A DNA stretch of 64,000 nucleotides from Serratia quinivorans (GTDB lineage Bacteria; Pseudomonadota; Gammaproteobacteria; Enterobacterales; Enterobacteriaceae). Positions 47,417-59,265 of this stretch are shown here, in pieces. The notes under the pieces are model-generated. The model had not been told where the DNA came from, did not search any database, and saw only the letters and a program-made list of their open reading frames with translations. Position 1 is the stretch's first letter, and every line of letters begins with the position of its first letter. The translations under genes were made by a program, and so were the position numbers. The DNA lies in assembly GCF_946227985.1 (NCBI RefSeq), contig NZ_CAMKGL010000001.1:744001-808000 (forward strand), written 5' to 3'.

Positions 47417-47884
47417 ATGTTGACGGGCTGTGTGTCTGTCTATGGGCCGACAAAAACGGGGAATCAGCCAGCGGGAGGGAGTTCTTCTGCTGCTCCCCGT
47501 GTCGCTGAGACCGCCAATCCCACTTTAATCGGTAATAGGAAGCCCGCCGAACTGTTTGATCGGGTGGTTGTTGCACTGGGTGTAAAAGGGATAACCCTGA
47601 CGCTGACAGACTCGCATTTGGGTGTTGTTGGGGTCACAGGCAGCGATGCCGAGTTGGCACAGCTCTATCTGGATTGTACCGATCAAGCAACCCCCACAAA
47701 CTTGACTGAGGAGTACCGAATTCTGATACAGGTTTATTCTGCAGGGGAAGGGAGCCATGTGATAGTACAGGTTAACGGTGTGGCGGAACTGACAACGCCG
47801 GATGGCAATGACAAGGTAAAACCTTTTGAATGCAAATCCAGCGGCGTGTTGGAAAAGGATGTGCTGGAAGCCTTGCGAAAATAA
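47417..47884 (+). CDS. Putative lipoprotein with abnormally short N-terminus
   Basis: A 155-residue frame starting MLTGCVSVYGPTK. The lipobox LTGC lies only five residues from the first ATG of the frame, far too short for a signal peptide. An ATG at 47398 with AGGTGAG upstream is out of frame by one base; removing one G from the GGG at 47400-47402 would give a start running directly into VITILMLTGC. So either a frameshift has damaged the gene or an unusual start is used. The mature part has a Ser/Ala-rich linker, then an alpha-beta domain with two cysteines. No family was recognised. Confidence 0.5.
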   Translation: MLTGCVSVYGPTKTGNQPAGGSSSAAPRVAETANPTLIGNRKPAELFDRVVVALGVKGITLTLTDSHLGVVGVTGSDAELAQLYLDCTDQATPTNLTEEYRILIQVYSAGEGSHVIVQVNGVAELTTPDGNDKVKPFECKSSGVLEKDVLEALRK

Positions 47885-47893
47885 TAACAATCA

Positions 47894-47930
47894 CGCCATC
47901 TCCTGAGAATAAGGGGGATGGCGCTGATTT
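47894..47930. terminator. Terminator between the lipoprotein ORF and cmoB
   Basis: CGCCATCTCC pairs with GGGGATGGCG (one G-U pair), followed by TGATTTTGTTT. It is placed between converging genes. Confidence 0.7.
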
Positions 47931-47939
47931 TGTTTCTGT

Positions 47940-49660
<1,721 letters not shown>

Positions 49661-49753
49661 TCAGTTCAGAATTCGAAGGCGCATATGCTAACAGAAAATG
49701 GCAAGAAAGAGCAGCGGAAGCAGGCGGCGTAACCGCCTGAGGTCGTGCGGGGA

Positions 49754-50149
49754 TCAATGAAGGCTGAAAATAATATCCCACGGCAGATAGAAAATATTGG
49801 CCAGTACCATTAACACCAACGAAAGGTAGGTAGCAGTCATGCCGGAACGGCGCCAGCGGACTTCACGATTGCGTAAACCGTAATAATGCACCAGACGGCC
49901 GGCCATCAACATCAGGCCACAAATATGGATCATCCATACTTCAGCGCCGTTCATCTCCATGATCACCAGCAAAACGGCGGCGATAGGAATGTATTCTACG
50001 GCATTGCCGTGAACGCGGATGGCGGTTTGTAGCTCGTAAAACCCGCCGTCTCCGTAAGCGACACGGTATTGCATCCTTAGCCTAACCACGTCATAAGATA
50101 GCTTGATCAACAACATTGCGCCGAGCACGACATAAAGCGCGCTTACCAT
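49754..50149 (-). CDS. yecN: MAPEG family membrane protein YecN
   Basis: A 131-residue, four-helix membrane protein of the MAPEG family (membrane-associated, eicosanoid and glutathione metabolism). MVSALYVVLGAMLLIKLSYD, VVRLRMQYRVAYGDGGF and IRVHGNAVEYIPIAAVLL follow E. coli YecN. The substrate is unknown. The ATG at 50149 with GGAG 7 bases upstream is chosen over a start four codons earlier. Confidence 0.92.
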   Translation of the reverse strand: MVSALYVVLGAMLLIKLSYDVVRLRMQYRVAYGDGGFYELQTAIRVHGNAVEYIPIAAVLLVIMEMNGAEVWMIHICGLMLMAGRLVHYYGLRNREVRWRRSGMTATYLSLVLMVLANIFYLPWDIIFSLH

Positions 50150-50251
50150 TTTTAACTCCATTCCCTAACCAAAACTGGCAGCCAGCATCATAGCCGCCAT
50201 TGCATTCACTGTCGCGAGGAAAAATCTGATGTTATTGGTCAGATTAATAGG

Positions 50252-51067
50252 TCAAAACAGTGCATCCTGCTCGGGCCAGTCGGGTGGGGGCGGTAAATTC
50301 GGAATAGCCTGATAAAGCTGTTGCCAGATTTTCTGGGCCTGTTGCGGGGAATCGCCGTTATCCGGCGTATGGATAAACAAGAAGGGCTGATGTTGAGATT
50401 GCCAACTGGGCAGTTTCTGCTGCCAGGCGTCGAACCAGCGCAGGTTATCCTGCAACACATCGCCGCCGATAAAACGTACCAGTGGATTGTTGGCGGTGAC
50501 CAGTGCGTGTACCGGCAGTTTGGGTTTTTTCTGCTGTGCATCGCGCACTGCCGCGCTGTTGGGCACGGCGTGATGCACTGGCCGGCTGTCGAGGATCACC
50601 CGGTTGATACCACGCTGATGCAACCCCTGATTCAGCCGTCGTTCTTCTTCACCCTTGCCAAAGAATGCCGGGTGGCGTACTTCCACCCCGTAGGTAAACT
50701 CTTTTGGCAAGGCGTCAAAAAATTGCCACATCGCCGGTAACTCCGCCGGGCCGAACGCGGCGGGCAGTTGTAGCCAAAGCTGGCCGATACGTTGATGAAC
50801 CGGGCTCAGGCACTGGTAAAAGGCTTTTAACTCGGCGTCACAGTTGCGTAGTGCGGCCTGATGGCTGATGGTGGCGGGAAATTTGAAACAGAAGCGAAAA
50901 TCGTCGGTGGTCATGTCGCGCCAACGCTGGACGATTTCAAGTTTAGGTAACGCGTAGAAGGTGGTATTGCCTTCCACGCAGTTAAAGTAGCGGCTGTAAT
51001 CCGCCAGATCGCGTAGCCCAATACGGTTCCAGGCCGGGTGTTGCCACTGGGGGAGTCCGATATACAT
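50252..51067 (-). CDS. yecE: DUF72 family protein YecE
   Basis: A 271-residue TIM-barrel-like DUF72 protein: MYIGLPQWQHPAWNRIG, LADYSRYFNCVEGNTTFYAL, and FCFKFPATISHQAAL. The function is unknown. It is followed on the same strand by a gap to yecN and preceded by yecD, so yecD-yecE may be one unit, as in E. coli. An adjacent in-frame TTG would add one residue. Confidence 0.92.
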   Translation of the reverse strand: MYIGLPQWQHPAWNRIGLRDLADYSRYFNCVEGNTTFYALPKLEIVQRWRDMTTDDFRFCFKFPATISHQAALRNCDAELKAFYQCLSPVHQRIGQLWLQLPAAFGPAELPAMWQFFDALPKEFTYGVEVRHPAFFGKGEEERRLNQGLHQRGINRVILDSRPVHHAVPNSAAVRDAQQKKPKLPVHALVTANNPLVRFIGGDVLQDNLRWFDAWQQKLPSWQSQHQPFLFIHTPDNGDSPQQAQKIWQQLYQAIPNLPPPPDWPEQDALF

Positions 51068-51141
51068 CAAGCTGGCATCTTCCTTAATTATCCCTGTCAG
51101 TCAAACGTGGGCGCAACATGCGGCGCCCCTACAAGTTAACG

Positions 51142-51720
51142 TTACTCGCCGAATGCGGCAAGAATTTCACGGGTGCTGCGAACGCGCGCCAGACGCGGGA
51201 AGATGTTGTTGAAAGCAAACTGGTGCATTTCAGCATTGGGTGCGCTGCACAGGTCTTCGGCGATCACCAATTCATAGCCGTGTTCCCAGGCGGCACGGGC
51301 GGTAGACTCCACGCCAATGTTGGTGGCAATGCCCCCCAGCACGATGGATTTAATACCGCGGCGACGCAGTTGCAGCTCAAGATCGGTGCCGTAAAATGCG
51401 CCCCATTGGCGTTTGGTCACCAGAATGTCGCTGTCGTTAACCGCCAGCGACGTGGGGAATTCCCACCAGTTGGCCGGCAACCCGCCTGCAGGCGCTGGGG
51501 AGGGGTGATCCACCGGCTGTTTCAGCGCTTCGGCAAAGGAATCTGACCAGCCAACGCGCACCAGGACAACTGGCGCACCCAGCGAACGAAAGTGTGCCGC
51601 CAACTGTGCACCATGGGCAACCACGCTCTCGGCGCTGTGTGGCCCACCGGCATAAGGCAGTATGCCGTTTTGTAAATCAATCAATACCAGGGCCGTGGTT
51701 TTAGCATCAAGTTTTAACAT
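51142..51720 (-). CDS. yecD: Isochorismatase-family hydrolase YecD
   Basis: A 192-residue cysteine-hydrolase-fold protein: [14 protein letters not shown] (catalytic Asp), a conserved Lys in [22 protein letters not shown], and [22 protein letters not shown] where the usual catalytic Cys position is Thr, as in E. coli YecD. Because the nucleophilic Cys is missing, classical isochorismatase-like amidase activity is doubtful. The substrate is unknown. Confidence 0.88.
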   Translation of the reverse strand: MLKLDAKTTALVLIDLQNGILPYAGGPHSAESVVAHGAQLAAHFRSLGAPVVLVRVGWSDSFAEALKQPVDHPSPAPAGGLPANWWEFPTSLAVNDSDILVTKRQWGAFYGTDLELQLRRRGIKSIVLGGIATNIGVESTARAAWEHGYELVIAEDLCSAPNAEMHQFAFNNIFPRLARVRSTREILAAFGE

Positions 51721-51961
51721 GGGAATATCTCGTTACGAGGTGGGTAAAATACGCGCAGGGGAGCCGGCGCGCTAAACAGGCGTCGATTCAGGCTACGTGA
51801 AAAAAGCGTCACGGGTTAATGGGAAATTTGTTAATCAATGTGTTGCTTCGAGCAAAAACACGTCATTTAGTGCTGCAACAAAGCTGTGTTCGCACTTATC
51901 TGGCGCATGAATTTCCTTTATAATGATCGCCTTTTTTCAACACACTTTACTCCGACGACCT

Positions 51962-52153
51962 ATGCCGATTTATGAATATGCATGTGGTGCTTGCAGCCTT
52001 CGGTTAGAGAAACTGCAAAAATTTTCCGATGCGCCGCTGACAGATTGTCCGGCGTGTGGGCAGCCCGCGTTAACCAAGCTGATTTCGTCCACCGGTTTCC
52101 AGTTAAAGGGCACGGGTTGGTATGCAACAGACTTCAAACCGGGTAATAAGTAG
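51962..52153 (+). CDS. FmdB-type zinc-ribbon protein
   Basis: A 63-residue protein with the putative regulatory zinc ribbon of the FmdB/CxxC family. [17 protein letters not shown] and [16 protein letters not shown] give two CxxC pairs. It ends in a short tail, [10 protein letters not shown], that is common in the family. The function is unknown. The ATG at 51962 is chosen over the longer frame at 51923. It lies 83 bases upstream of aspS and may be in its transcript. Confidence 0.85.
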   Translation: MPIYEYACGACSLRLEKLQKFSDAPLTDCPACGQPALTKLISSTGFQLKGTGWYATDFKPGNK

Positions 52154-52236
52154 AGTTCATCAGAAATCATCAGAAAACAGCCGCGTGGCAGGCGCTAAAG
52201 CCCGCGCGGCATCGGCTTAAGCCAAAAGGATAGCGT

Positions 52237-54018
52237 ATGCGTACTGAATATTGCGGGCAGTTGAATCTGTCTCACGTGGGCCAGGAAGTCACTTTGTGTG
52301 GTTGGGTCAACCGTCGTCGCGATCTGGGCGGCCTGATCTTTATTGATATGCGCGACCGCGAAGGCATCGTGCAGGTGTTTTTCGATCCGGACCAGAAGGC
52401 CGCGTTCGATAAGGCGTACGACCTGCGCAATGAGTTCTGCATCCAGATCGTCGGCACCGTGCGTGCGCGTCCGGACAGCCAGATCAATAAAGATATGGCC
52501 ACCGGCGAAGTGGAAGTGTTCGCCCACGCACTGGAGATCATCAACCGTTCCGAGCCTCTGCCACTGGACTCCAACCAGGTCAACAGTGAAGAAGCACGCC
52601 TGAAATACCGCTACCTGGATCTGCGTCGTCCGGAAATGGCCGACCGCCTGAAAACCCGCGCCAAAATCACCAGCTTTGTGCGTCGCTTTATGGACAGCCA
52701 CGGCTTCCTCGATATCGAAACGCCGATGTTGACCAAAGCCACGCCGGAAGGTGCCCGCGACTACCTGGTACCGAGCCGGGTACATAAAGGCAAATTCTAT
52801 GCGTTACCGCAGTCACCACAGCTGTTCAAACAGTTGCTGATGATGTCCGGTTTCGATCGCTACTATCAAATCGTTAAATGCTTCCGCGACGAAGACCTGC
52901 GTGCTGACCGTCAGCCTGAATTTACCCAAATCGACGTGGAAACCTCTTTCATGACCGCCGAACAGGTGCGTGAAGTGATGGAGAAACTTGCGCGTGAACT
53001 GTGGCTGGACGTGAAGAACGTAGATCTGGGTGATTTCCCGATCATGACCTTCGAAGAAGCGATGCGCCGTTACGGCTCGGACAAACCGGACCTGCGTAAC
53101 CCACTGGAACTGGTGGACGTTGCCGACCTGGTGAAGGACGTCGAGTTCAAAGTGTTCTCCGGCCCGGCTAACGATGCCAAAGGCCGCGTAGCCGCGATTT
53201 GCGTTCCTGGCGGCGCGCAGCTGACGCGTAAACTGATCGACGAGTACGGCGCTTTCGTTAACATCTATGGCGCCAAAGGCCTGGCCTGGTTGAAGGTCAA
53301 TGACCGTGCTGCCGGCATGGAAGGCGTACAGAGCCCGATCGCCAAATTCCTCAGCGCAGAAGTGCTGGAAGCGATCCTGGCGCGCACTAACGCGCAGTCC
53401 GGCGACATTCTGTTCTTCGGCGCCGACAGCTTCAAGATTGTGACCGATGCGATGGGCGCGCTGCGTCTGAAGCTGGGGCGCGACTTGCAACTGACCAAAC
53501 TGGACAGCTGGGCACCGCTGTGGGTGATCGATTTCCCAATGTTCGAAGAGGACGGCGAGGGCGGCCTGGCGGCGATGCACCATCCGTTCACCGCACCGCG
53601 CGACATGAGCCCGGAAGCGCTGGCAACCACGCCAACCGCGGCCATTGCCAACGCTTACGACATGGTTATCAATGGCTATGAAGTGGGCGGCGGTTCAGTG
53701 CGTATTCACCGCAGCGAAATGCAGCAGACGGTATTTAGCATCCTCGGCATTAACGAGCACGAACAGCGCGAGAAGTTTGGCTTCCTGCTGGACGCGCTGA
53801 AGTACGGCACGCCGCCACACGCCGGCCTGGCTTTCGGCCTGGATCGTCTGGTGATGCTGCTGACCGGTACCGACAATATTCGTGACGTCATCGCCTTCCC
53901 GAAAACCACCGCAGCGGCCTGCTTGATGACCGAAGCGCCGAGCTTCGCCAACCCGGCGTCGCTGCAGGAGCTGGGAATTTGTGTGGTGAAAAAAGCCTCT
54001 GAACAAGAGAGCGAGTGA
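52237..54018 (+). CDS. aspS: Aspartyl-tRNA synthetase AspS
   Basis: A 593-residue bacterial class IIb enzyme. The N-terminal OB anticodon domain begins [29 protein letters not shown]. The catalytic core has motif 2 [18 protein letters not shown] and motif 3 [15 protein letters not shown]. The GAD insertion domain of bacterial AspRS is present (about 290-420). Its TGA overlaps the nudB start. Confidence 0.97.
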   Translation: MRTEYCGQLNLSHVGQEVTLCGWVNRRRDLGGLIFIDMRDREGIVQVFFDPDQKAAFDKAYDLRNEFCIQIVGTVRARPDSQINKDMATGEVEVFAHALEIINRSEPLPLDSNQVNSEEARLKYRYLDLRRPEMADRLKTRAKITSFVRRFMDSHGFLDIETPMLTKATPEGARDYLVPSRVHKGKFYALPQSPQLFKQLLMMSGFDRYYQIVKCFRDEDLRADRQPEFTQIDVETSFMTAEQVREVMEKLARELWLDVKNVDLGDFPIMTFEEAMRRYGSDKPDLRNPLELVDVADLVKDVEFKVFSGPANDAKGRVAAICVPGGAQLTRKLIDEYGAFVNIYGAKGLAWLKVNDRAAGMEGVQSPIAKFLSAEVLEAILARTNAQSGDILFFGADSFKIVTDAMGALRLKLGRDLQLTKLDSWAPLWVIDFPMFEEDGEGGLAAMHHPFTAPRDMSPEALATTPTAAIANAYDMVINGYEVGGGSVRIHRSEMQQTVFSILGINEHEQREKFGFLLDALKYGTPPHAGLAFGLDRLVMLLTGTDNIRDVIAFPKTTAAACLMTEAPSFANPASLQELGICVVKKASEQESE

Positions 54019-54464
54019 TGAGCTACAAGCGACCCGAGTCTATTCTGGTAGTGATTTATGCCATCTCCAGTGGCCGGGTGCTGATGTTACAGCGGCGCGA
54101 TGATACTGAATTCTGGCAGTCGGTGACCGGCAGCCTGGAGGAAGATGAGTCGCCGCCGCATGCCGCCCGGCGTGAGGTCATGGAAGAAGTCGGCATCGAT
54201 ATCGAAGCAGAGAATCTGCCGTTGTTCGATTGCCAGCGCTGTGTGGAGTTTGAACTCTTTGTCCATTTGCGACATCGCTATGCCCCGGGAACCACGCGCA
54301 ATAAAGAGCATTGGTTCTGTCTGGCTTTGCCTGAAGAGCGCGATCCGGTGATTACCGAACATCACGCCTACCAGTGGCTTGAGGCGGCGCAGGCCGTGAA
54401 GTTGACCAAGTCCTGGAGCAATCAGCAGGCGATTGAAGAGTTTGTGATTAATTCAGTCCAGTAA
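54018..54464 (+). CDS. nudB: Dihydroneopterin triphosphate pyrophosphatase NudB
   Basis: A 148-residue Nudix hydrolase for the second step of folate synthesis (dihydroneopterin triphosphate to monophosphate). The Nudix box spans [36 protein letters not shown] and the C-terminal [15 protein letters not shown] are NudB-like. The ATG at 54018 overlaps the aspS stop (TGATG). Confidence 0.93.
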   Translation: MSYKRPESILVVIYAISSGRVLMLQRRDDTEFWQSVTGSLEEDESPPHAARREVMEEVGIDIEAENLPLFDCQRCVEFELFVHLRHRYAPGTTRNKEHWFCLALPEERDPVITEHHAYQWLEAAQAVKLTKSWSNQQAIEEFVINSVQ

Positions 54465-54483
54465 TTTTTTTCGGAGATTTTTT

Positions 54484-55227
54484 ATGGCAGGTCATAGTAA
54501 GTGGGCCAACACCAAGCACCGCAAGGCAGCGCAGGATTCCAAGCGCGGTAAAATTTTCACCAAAATTATTCGCGAGCTGGTGACCGCCGCGAAACTGGGC
54601 GGTGGCGATCCGGGGGCTAACCCGCGTCTGCGTGCGGCGATCGACAAGGCGCTGTCCAACAACATGACGCGCGACACCCTGAACCGTGCCATCGCGCGCG
54701 GCGTGGGTGGTGATGATGATTCCAACATGGAAACCATCATTTATGAAGGCTACGGCCCGGGCGGTACTGCCGTCATGATTGAATGCCTGAGTGACAACCG
54801 TAACCGTACCGTGGCCGAAGTGCGTCATGCCTTCACCAAGTGTGGTGGTAACCTGGGTACCGATGGCTCGGTAGCTTACCTGTTCACCAAGAAGGGCGTA
54901 ATCACTTACGCACCGGGCCTGGATGAAGACGTGGTGATGGAAGCGGCGCTGGAAGCCGGTGCTGAAGATATCGTTAGCTACGACGACGGTGTGATCGACG
55001 TATTCACCGCCTGGGAAAACCTCGGCGAAGTGAAAGATGCCCTGACCGCCGCCGGTTTCACTGCCGACTCGGCAGAAGTTTCCATGATCCCATCGACCAA
55101 GGCCGATATGGATGAGGAAACCGCGCCTAAGCTGTTGCGCCTGATCGACATGCTGGAAGACTGTGACGACGTGCAGGAGGTTTATCACAACGGTGAGATC
55201 TCCGACGAAGTCGCGGCAACGCTGTAA
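54484..55227 (+). CDS. yebC: YebC/TACO1 family protein
   Basis: A 247-residue protein starting [20 protein letters not shown], nearly identical across enterobacteria. YebC-family members have been linked both to transcriptional repression and, more recently, to relief of ribosome stalling. Which applies to the E. coli YebC_I type is still debated. It lies between nudB and ruvC, as in E. coli. Confidence 0.95.
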   Translation: MAGHSKWANTKHRKAAQDSKRGKIFTKIIRELVTAAKLGGGDPGANPRLRAAIDKALSNNMTRDTLNRAIARGVGGDDDSNMETIIYEGYGPGGTAVMIECLSDNRNRTVAEVRHAFTKCGGNLGTDGSVAYLFTKKGVITYAPGLDEDVVMEAALEAGAEDIVSYDDGVIDVFTAWENLGEVKDALTAAGFTADSAEVSMIPSTKADMDEETAPKLLRLIDMLEDCDDVQEVYHNGEISDEVAATL

Positions 55228-55300
55228 TCGGCTTGAAGTACGGCGCTGCCTGGTGGCAGCGCCTGGCGAAGTTAATGCTTAACGCAAGGTGGGTGTAGGG

Positions 55301-55822
55301 ATGACGATCATTCTCGGTATCGATCCCGGTTCGCGCGTCACCGGTTACGGCCTTATTCGCCAGCAGGGCCGCCAGTTGACCTATGTGGCCAGCGGCTGTA
55401 TCCGCACCGTGGTGGATGACATGCCGACGCGTTTGAAGCTGATTTATGCGGGCGTCAGCGAAATCATCACCCAGTTTAAACCGGACTTTTTTGCCATCGA
55501 ACAGGTGTTTATGGCGAAAAACCCGGATTCGGCGCTCAAGCTGGGGCAGGCGCGCGGTGTGGCCATTGTCGCCGCCGTGAACCAGGATTTGGACGTGTTC
55601 GAGTATGCGGCACGCCAGGTGAAACAAACGGTGGTGGGGACCGGCGCGGCAGAAAAAGCACAGGTGCAGCATATGGTGCGCTCCTTGCTGAAGCTGTCGG
55701 CCAATCCCCAGGCTGACGCCGCCGATGCGCTGGCCATCGCCATCACCCACTGCCATCTCAGCCAGAACGTGTTGCGGATGAGTGAAGGGCGATTGAACCT
55801 GGCGCGTGGGCGTTTAAAGTAG
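55301..55822 (+). CDS. ruvC: Holliday junction resolvase RuvC
   Basis: A 173-residue RNase H-fold endonuclease that cuts Holliday junctions. The acidic catalytic residues sit in [26 protein letters not shown] and [15 protein letters not shown]. The ATG at 55301 gives [11 protein letters not shown]; a frame extension to 55289 is not used. No SOS box was noticed upstream of ruvC or ruvA. Confidence 0.96.
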   Translation: MTIILGIDPGSRVTGYGLIRQQGRQLTYVASGCIRTVVDDMPTRLKLIYAGVSEIITQFKPDFFAIEQVFMAKNPDSALKLGQARGVAIVAAVNQDLDVFEYAARQVKQTVVGTGAAEKAQVQHMVRSLLKLSANPQADAADALAIAITHCHLSQNVLRMSEGRLNLARGRLK

Positions 55823-55934
55823 CGCTTGATCGGTGATACCCTAGGCTGGATATTCATCCAGCCTTTTTTATGTTATAAGCTTTACCAGCACGGCATGACA
55901 GCAGGTCATGCTCATGAATTCTGCAGGAGGGTAA

Positions 55935-56546
55935 ATGATAGGTCGTCTCAGAGGAGTTATTCTGGAAAAGCAGCCGCCGCTGGTGTTACTGGAGGCAAAC
56001 GGCGTGGGCTATGAAGTGCATATGCCGATGACCTGCTTTTATGAGCTGCCGGAACTGGGGCAAGAGGCTATCGTGTTTACCCAATTCGTGGTGCGCGAAG
56101 ATGCACAGTTGCTGTATGGCTTTAATGATAAACAAGAGCGTGCGCTGTTCCGCGAGTTGATCAAAGTCAACGGCGTAGGGCCAAAGCTGGCGCTGGCTAT
56201 TTTGTCCGGCATGTCCGCACAACAGTTCGTCAGTGCGGTAGAGCGTGAAGAGATTACTACGCTGGTGAAATTGCCGGGGGTTGGCAAGAAAACCGCTGAG
56301 CGCCTGGTGGTGGAAATGAAAGACCGCTTCAAAGGGCTTAATGGCGATCTGTTCAATAGCAGCAGTGAAATCACGCTGCCCACCGCAGCGCAAGCCGCTG
56401 AAATGGATGCCGAAGCCGAAGCTGCCTCGGCGCTGGTGGCATTGGGATACAAACCGCAGGAAGCCAGCCGTATGGTCAGCAAAATCGCCAAGCCTGGCGC
56501 CGATTGCGAAACCCTGATCCGCGACGCGTTGCGCGCCGCGCTGTAA
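55935..56546 (+). CDS. ruvA: Holliday junction DNA-binding subunit RuvA
   Basis: A 203-residue protein: OB domain ([31 protein letters not shown]), helix-hairpin-helix domain ([14 protein letters not shown] and [19 protein letters not shown]), and the flexible C-terminal domain III that contacts RuvB. GGAGGG lies just before the ATG. It is 20 bases upstream of ruvB, forming ruvAB. Confidence 0.97.
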   Translation: MIGRLRGVILEKQPPLVLLEANGVGYEVHMPMTCFYELPELGQEAIVFTQFVVREDAQLLYGFNDKQERALFRELIKVNGVGPKLALAILSGMSAQQFVSAVEREEITTLVKLPGVGKKTAERLVVEMKDRFKGLNGDLFNSSSEITLPTAAQAAEMDAEAEAASALVALGYKPQEASRMVSKIAKPGADCETLIRDALRAAL

Positions 56547-56566
56547 GCGCCGATAAGGGATAGAGA

Positions 56567-57574
56567 ATGATTGAAGCCGATCGCCTGATTTCTGCTGAAC
56601 CGATCAATGAAGAAGAGATTCTTGATCGCGCCATCCGGCCGAAGCTGCTGACGGAGTACGTCGGTCAGCCACATGTCCGCGAGCAGATGGAAATCTTTAT
56701 TCAGGCGGCCAAGCAGCGTGGCGACGCGCTGGACCACCTGTTGATTTTCGGTCCGCCGGGGCTGGGTAAAACCACGCTGGCCAATATCGTTGCCAATGAA
56801 ATGGGCGTTAACCTGCGTACCACCTCCGGGCCGGTATTGGAGAAGGCGGGCGATCTGGCGGCGATGCTGACCAACCTCGAACCACACGACGTGCTGTTCA
56901 TCGATGAAATCCACCGCCTCTCTCCGGTAGTAGAAGAAGTGCTGTATCCGGCGATGGAAGATTACCAACTGGATATCATGATCGGCGAAGGCCCGGCCGC
57001 TCGCTCGATCAAACTCGATTTGCCGCCGTTCACGCTGGTGGGCGCAACCACCCGTGCCGGTTCACTGACGTCACCATTGCGTGACCGTTTCGGTATTGTG
57101 CAGCGTCTGGAGTTTTATCAAGTTGCTGATTTGCAGCATATCGTTTCACGCAGCGCTAATTGCCTGGGACTGGATCTGTCGGAAGAGGGCGCCCATCAGG
57201 TAGCCCGTCGCGCGCGCGGCACTCCACGTATTGCCAACCGTTTACTGCGTCGGGTACGTGACTTTGCCGAAGTTCGCGCCAATGGCGTAATCAATGGCGA
57301 AGTGGCGATGCAGGCGCTGGATATGTTGAACGTCGACGCCGAAGGTTTTGACTATATGGACCGCAAGCTGTTACTGGCGATTATCGACAAGTTCACTGGC
57401 GGGCCAGTTGGCCTGGATAACCTGGCGGCGGCGATTGGTGAGGAGCGGGAAACTATCGAGGACGTTATTGAACCCTTCCTGATCCAGCAAGGCTTTATCC
57501 AGCGCACACCGCGTGGGCGCATGGCGACCAATCATGCCTATAAGCACTTTGGCATGGTGCGTGAAGAAGAGTAA
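56567..57574 (+). CDS. ruvB: Holliday junction branch migration helicase RuvB
   Basis: A 335-residue AAA+ motor. Walker A is GPPGLGKTT (residues 62-70), Walker B DEIH (113-116), sensor 1 lies in [20 protein letters not shown] and the arginine finger is within that segment. A C-terminal winged helix is present. Downstream lies a perfect 15-bp terminator. Confidence 0.97.
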   Translation: MIEADRLISAEPINEEEILDRAIRPKLLTEYVGQPHVREQMEIFIQAAKQRGDALDHLLIFGPPGLGKTTLANIVANEMGVNLRTTSGPVLEKAGDLAAMLTNLEPHDVLFIDEIHRLSPVVEEVLYPAMEDYQLDIMIGEGPAARSIKLDLPPFTLVGATTRAGSLTSPLRDRFGIVQRLEFYQVADLQHIVSRSANCLGLDLSEEGAHQVARRARGTPRIANRLLRRVRDFAEVRANGVINGEVAMQALDMLNVDAEGFDYMDRKLLLAIIDKFTGGPVGLDNLAAAIGEERETIEDVIEPFLIQQGFIQRTPRGRMATNHAYKHFGMVREEE

Positions 57575-57591
57575 GAGAACTGTTTGCATTA

Positions 57592-57626
57592 AAAAGGGCC
57601 GCAATTGAGTGAATTGCGGCCCTTTT
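57592..57626. terminator. Bidirectional terminator between ruvB and znuB
   Basis: AAAAGGGCCGCAATT (57592-57606) and AATTGCGGCCCTTTT (57612-57626) form a perfect 15-bp stem with a GAGTG loop. Confidence 0.92.
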
Positions 57627-57646
57627 GACATCGGTAGCTGCCGGGA

Positions 57647-58432
57647 TCAGGCTTGCTGCTTCTTGGATAAGCTCAAAACAAACAGCACCGCGGCGCTCAA
57701 GACGACCGACGGACCGGCCGGGGTGTCGTAGAAGGCCGAAAAGGTTAGCCCGCCGGTTACGGCAAGCACACCAACCAGCACCGCGTATCCGGCCATTTGC
57801 TCCGGCGTGCGAGCGAAGCGACGTGCAGTCGCCGCAGGAATAATCAACAGTGAAGTGATGATCAGCGCACCGACGAATTTCATCGCCAGGCCGATGGTCA
57901 GGGCCGTCACCAGCATCAACACGGTGCGCGCACGCACCAGATTAACACCGTCGACATGCGCCAGTTCCGGGCTGACGGTCATCGACAGCAGGTTCCGCCA
58001 CTGCCACCACAGGATCAGCAGCACGACAGTCACACCCATGCCAATCATCCAGATATCGGTAAGGGTGACCGACAGCAGGTCGCCAAACAGGTAGGCCATC
58101 AGATCGACCCGTACGTTCGACATCAGTGCCACCACGACCAGCCCCAATGAAAGTGCGCTGTGCGCCATAATGCCGAGCAGGGTATCAACGGAAAGCTGCG
58201 GGCGGCGTTCCAGCCACACCAGCACCAGAGCCAATACCAGCGTCACGGCAATTACCGCATAGAAGGGATTGATGTCCAGCAGCAGACCGAAAGCCACGCC
58301 AAGTAACGAGGCGTGCGCCAGGGTATCGCCGAAATAGGACATCCGTCGCCAGACCACAAAGGAGCCAAGCGGACCGGCTGCGCAGGCCAGCAGGACGCCG
58401 GCCAGCCAGCCGGGTAATAACAGTTCGATCAT
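57647..58432 (-). CDS. znuB: Zinc ABC transporter permease ZnuB
   Basis: A 261-residue metal-type ABC permease with eight or so membrane helices. [20 protein letters not shown] and [20 protein letters not shown] (the family's ATPase-coupling region) are typical. It overlaps the end of znuC by four bases (ATGA), so the two are co-translated. It imports Zn2+ with ZnuC and ZnuA. Confidence 0.96.
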   Translation of the reverse strand: MIELLLPGWLAGVLLACAAGPLGSFVVWRRMSYFGDTLAHASLLGVAFGLLLDINPFYAVIAVTLVLALVLVWLERRPQLSVDTLLGIMAHSALSLGLVVVALMSNVRVDLMAYLFGDLLSVTLTDIWMIGMGVTVVLLILWWQWRNLLSMTVSPELAHVDGVNLVRARTVLMLVTALTIGLAMKFVGALIITSLLIIPAATARRFARTPEQMAGYAVLVGVLAVTGGLTFSAFYDTPAGPSVVLSAAVLFVLSLSKKQQA

Positions 58433-59187
58433 GCCTCACGGCCCCCGGTTTTCTTCAACACAATTCGTCCTTGCAGGTCGTGACGGTGGTTATGGTGGTG
58501 GCGATAGACCGCCAGTTGCTCCGCACCGCGGTTGCCGAACATGGCGATAAATTCAGGATGCATCGAAACCACTTCCGGCGCGCCGGAACAGCAGATGTGT
58601 TGGTTGAGGCACAGCACTTCATCGGTTTTGGCCATCACCAGGTGCAGGTCATGGGACACCATCAATACCGCGCAGCCCAACTCTTTACGCAGTTGGTCGA
58701 TCAGGTCATACAGCGCCAGTTGGCCGTTGACGTCAACCCCTTGAGTCGGCTCATCCAGCACCAGCAGTTGTGGCTTGTTCAGCAGCGCCCGAGCCAGCAA
58801 TACGCGCTGGTTTTCGCCCCCGGAAAGCTTTTGCATGGGTTGACTGAGTAGGTGGGCTGCCTGTACGCGCTTAAGCGCTGGCAGAATATCGGCCTTTTTG
58901 ACACCGGGCTTCAGGCGCATAAAGCGGCTGACGGTCAGCGGCAGGGTGGCATCGAGGTGCAATTTTTGCGGCACATAGCCAATGCGCAGGCCAGGCTCGT
59001 GTTCCAGGGTTCCTTCGGTGGGCGCAATCAGCCCCAGCACCACTCGCACCAGCGTGGATTTGCCCGCGCCGTTTGGGCCGAGCAGCGTCAGAATACGGCC
59101 CGGCTGCAGGCTGAGCGAAATATTCGACAGCACCTTGCGGTTACCAAAGGAGACGGAGATATTTTTTAGCGTTGTCAGTGTGGACAT
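58429..59187 (-). CDS. znuC: Zinc ABC transporter ATP-binding protein ZnuC
   Basis: A 252-residue ABC ATPase. Walker A is GPNGAGKST (residues 37-45), the signature [17 protein letters not shown], Walker [14 protein letters not shown], and the switch His is in [11 protein letters not shown]. It is the first gene of znuCB, divergent from znuA across a Zur operator. Confidence 0.96.
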   Translation of the reverse strand: MSTLTTLKNISVSFGNRKVLSNISLSLQPGRILTLLGPNGAGKSTLVRVVLGLIAPTEGTLEHEPGLRIGYVPQKLHLDATLPLTVSRFMRLKPGVKKADILPALKRVQAAHLLSQPMQKLSGGENQRVLLARALLNKPQLLVLDEPTQGVDVNGQLALYDLIDQLRKELGCAVLMVSHDLHLVMAKTDEVLCLNQHICCSGAPEVVSMHPEFIAMFGNRGAEQLAVYRHHHNHRHDLQGRIVLKKTGGREA

Positions 59188-59215
59188 CTCATGATTACAT
59201 TTTGCAGAACTAACC

Positions 59216-59233
59216 GAATGTTATAATATCACG
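59216..59233. promoter_or_regulatory. Zur operator between znuC and znuA
   Basis: GAATGTTATAATATCAC resembles the Zur consensus (GAAATGTTATA, one base, TATAACATTTC) with the central TGTTATAATATCA well kept. It lies in the 54-78 base divergent spacer, where E. coli has its Zur-repressed znuA/znuCB promoters. Confidence 0.85.
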
Positions 59234-59265
59234 CCTCGCTGATGAAAACGACGGGATTACTGATA

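Noticed and set aside
52195-52785. 196-codon ORF antisense to the start of aspS
   Set aside because: No promoter or ribosome-binding site on that strand, and the sequence is a shadow of highly conserved aspS codons.
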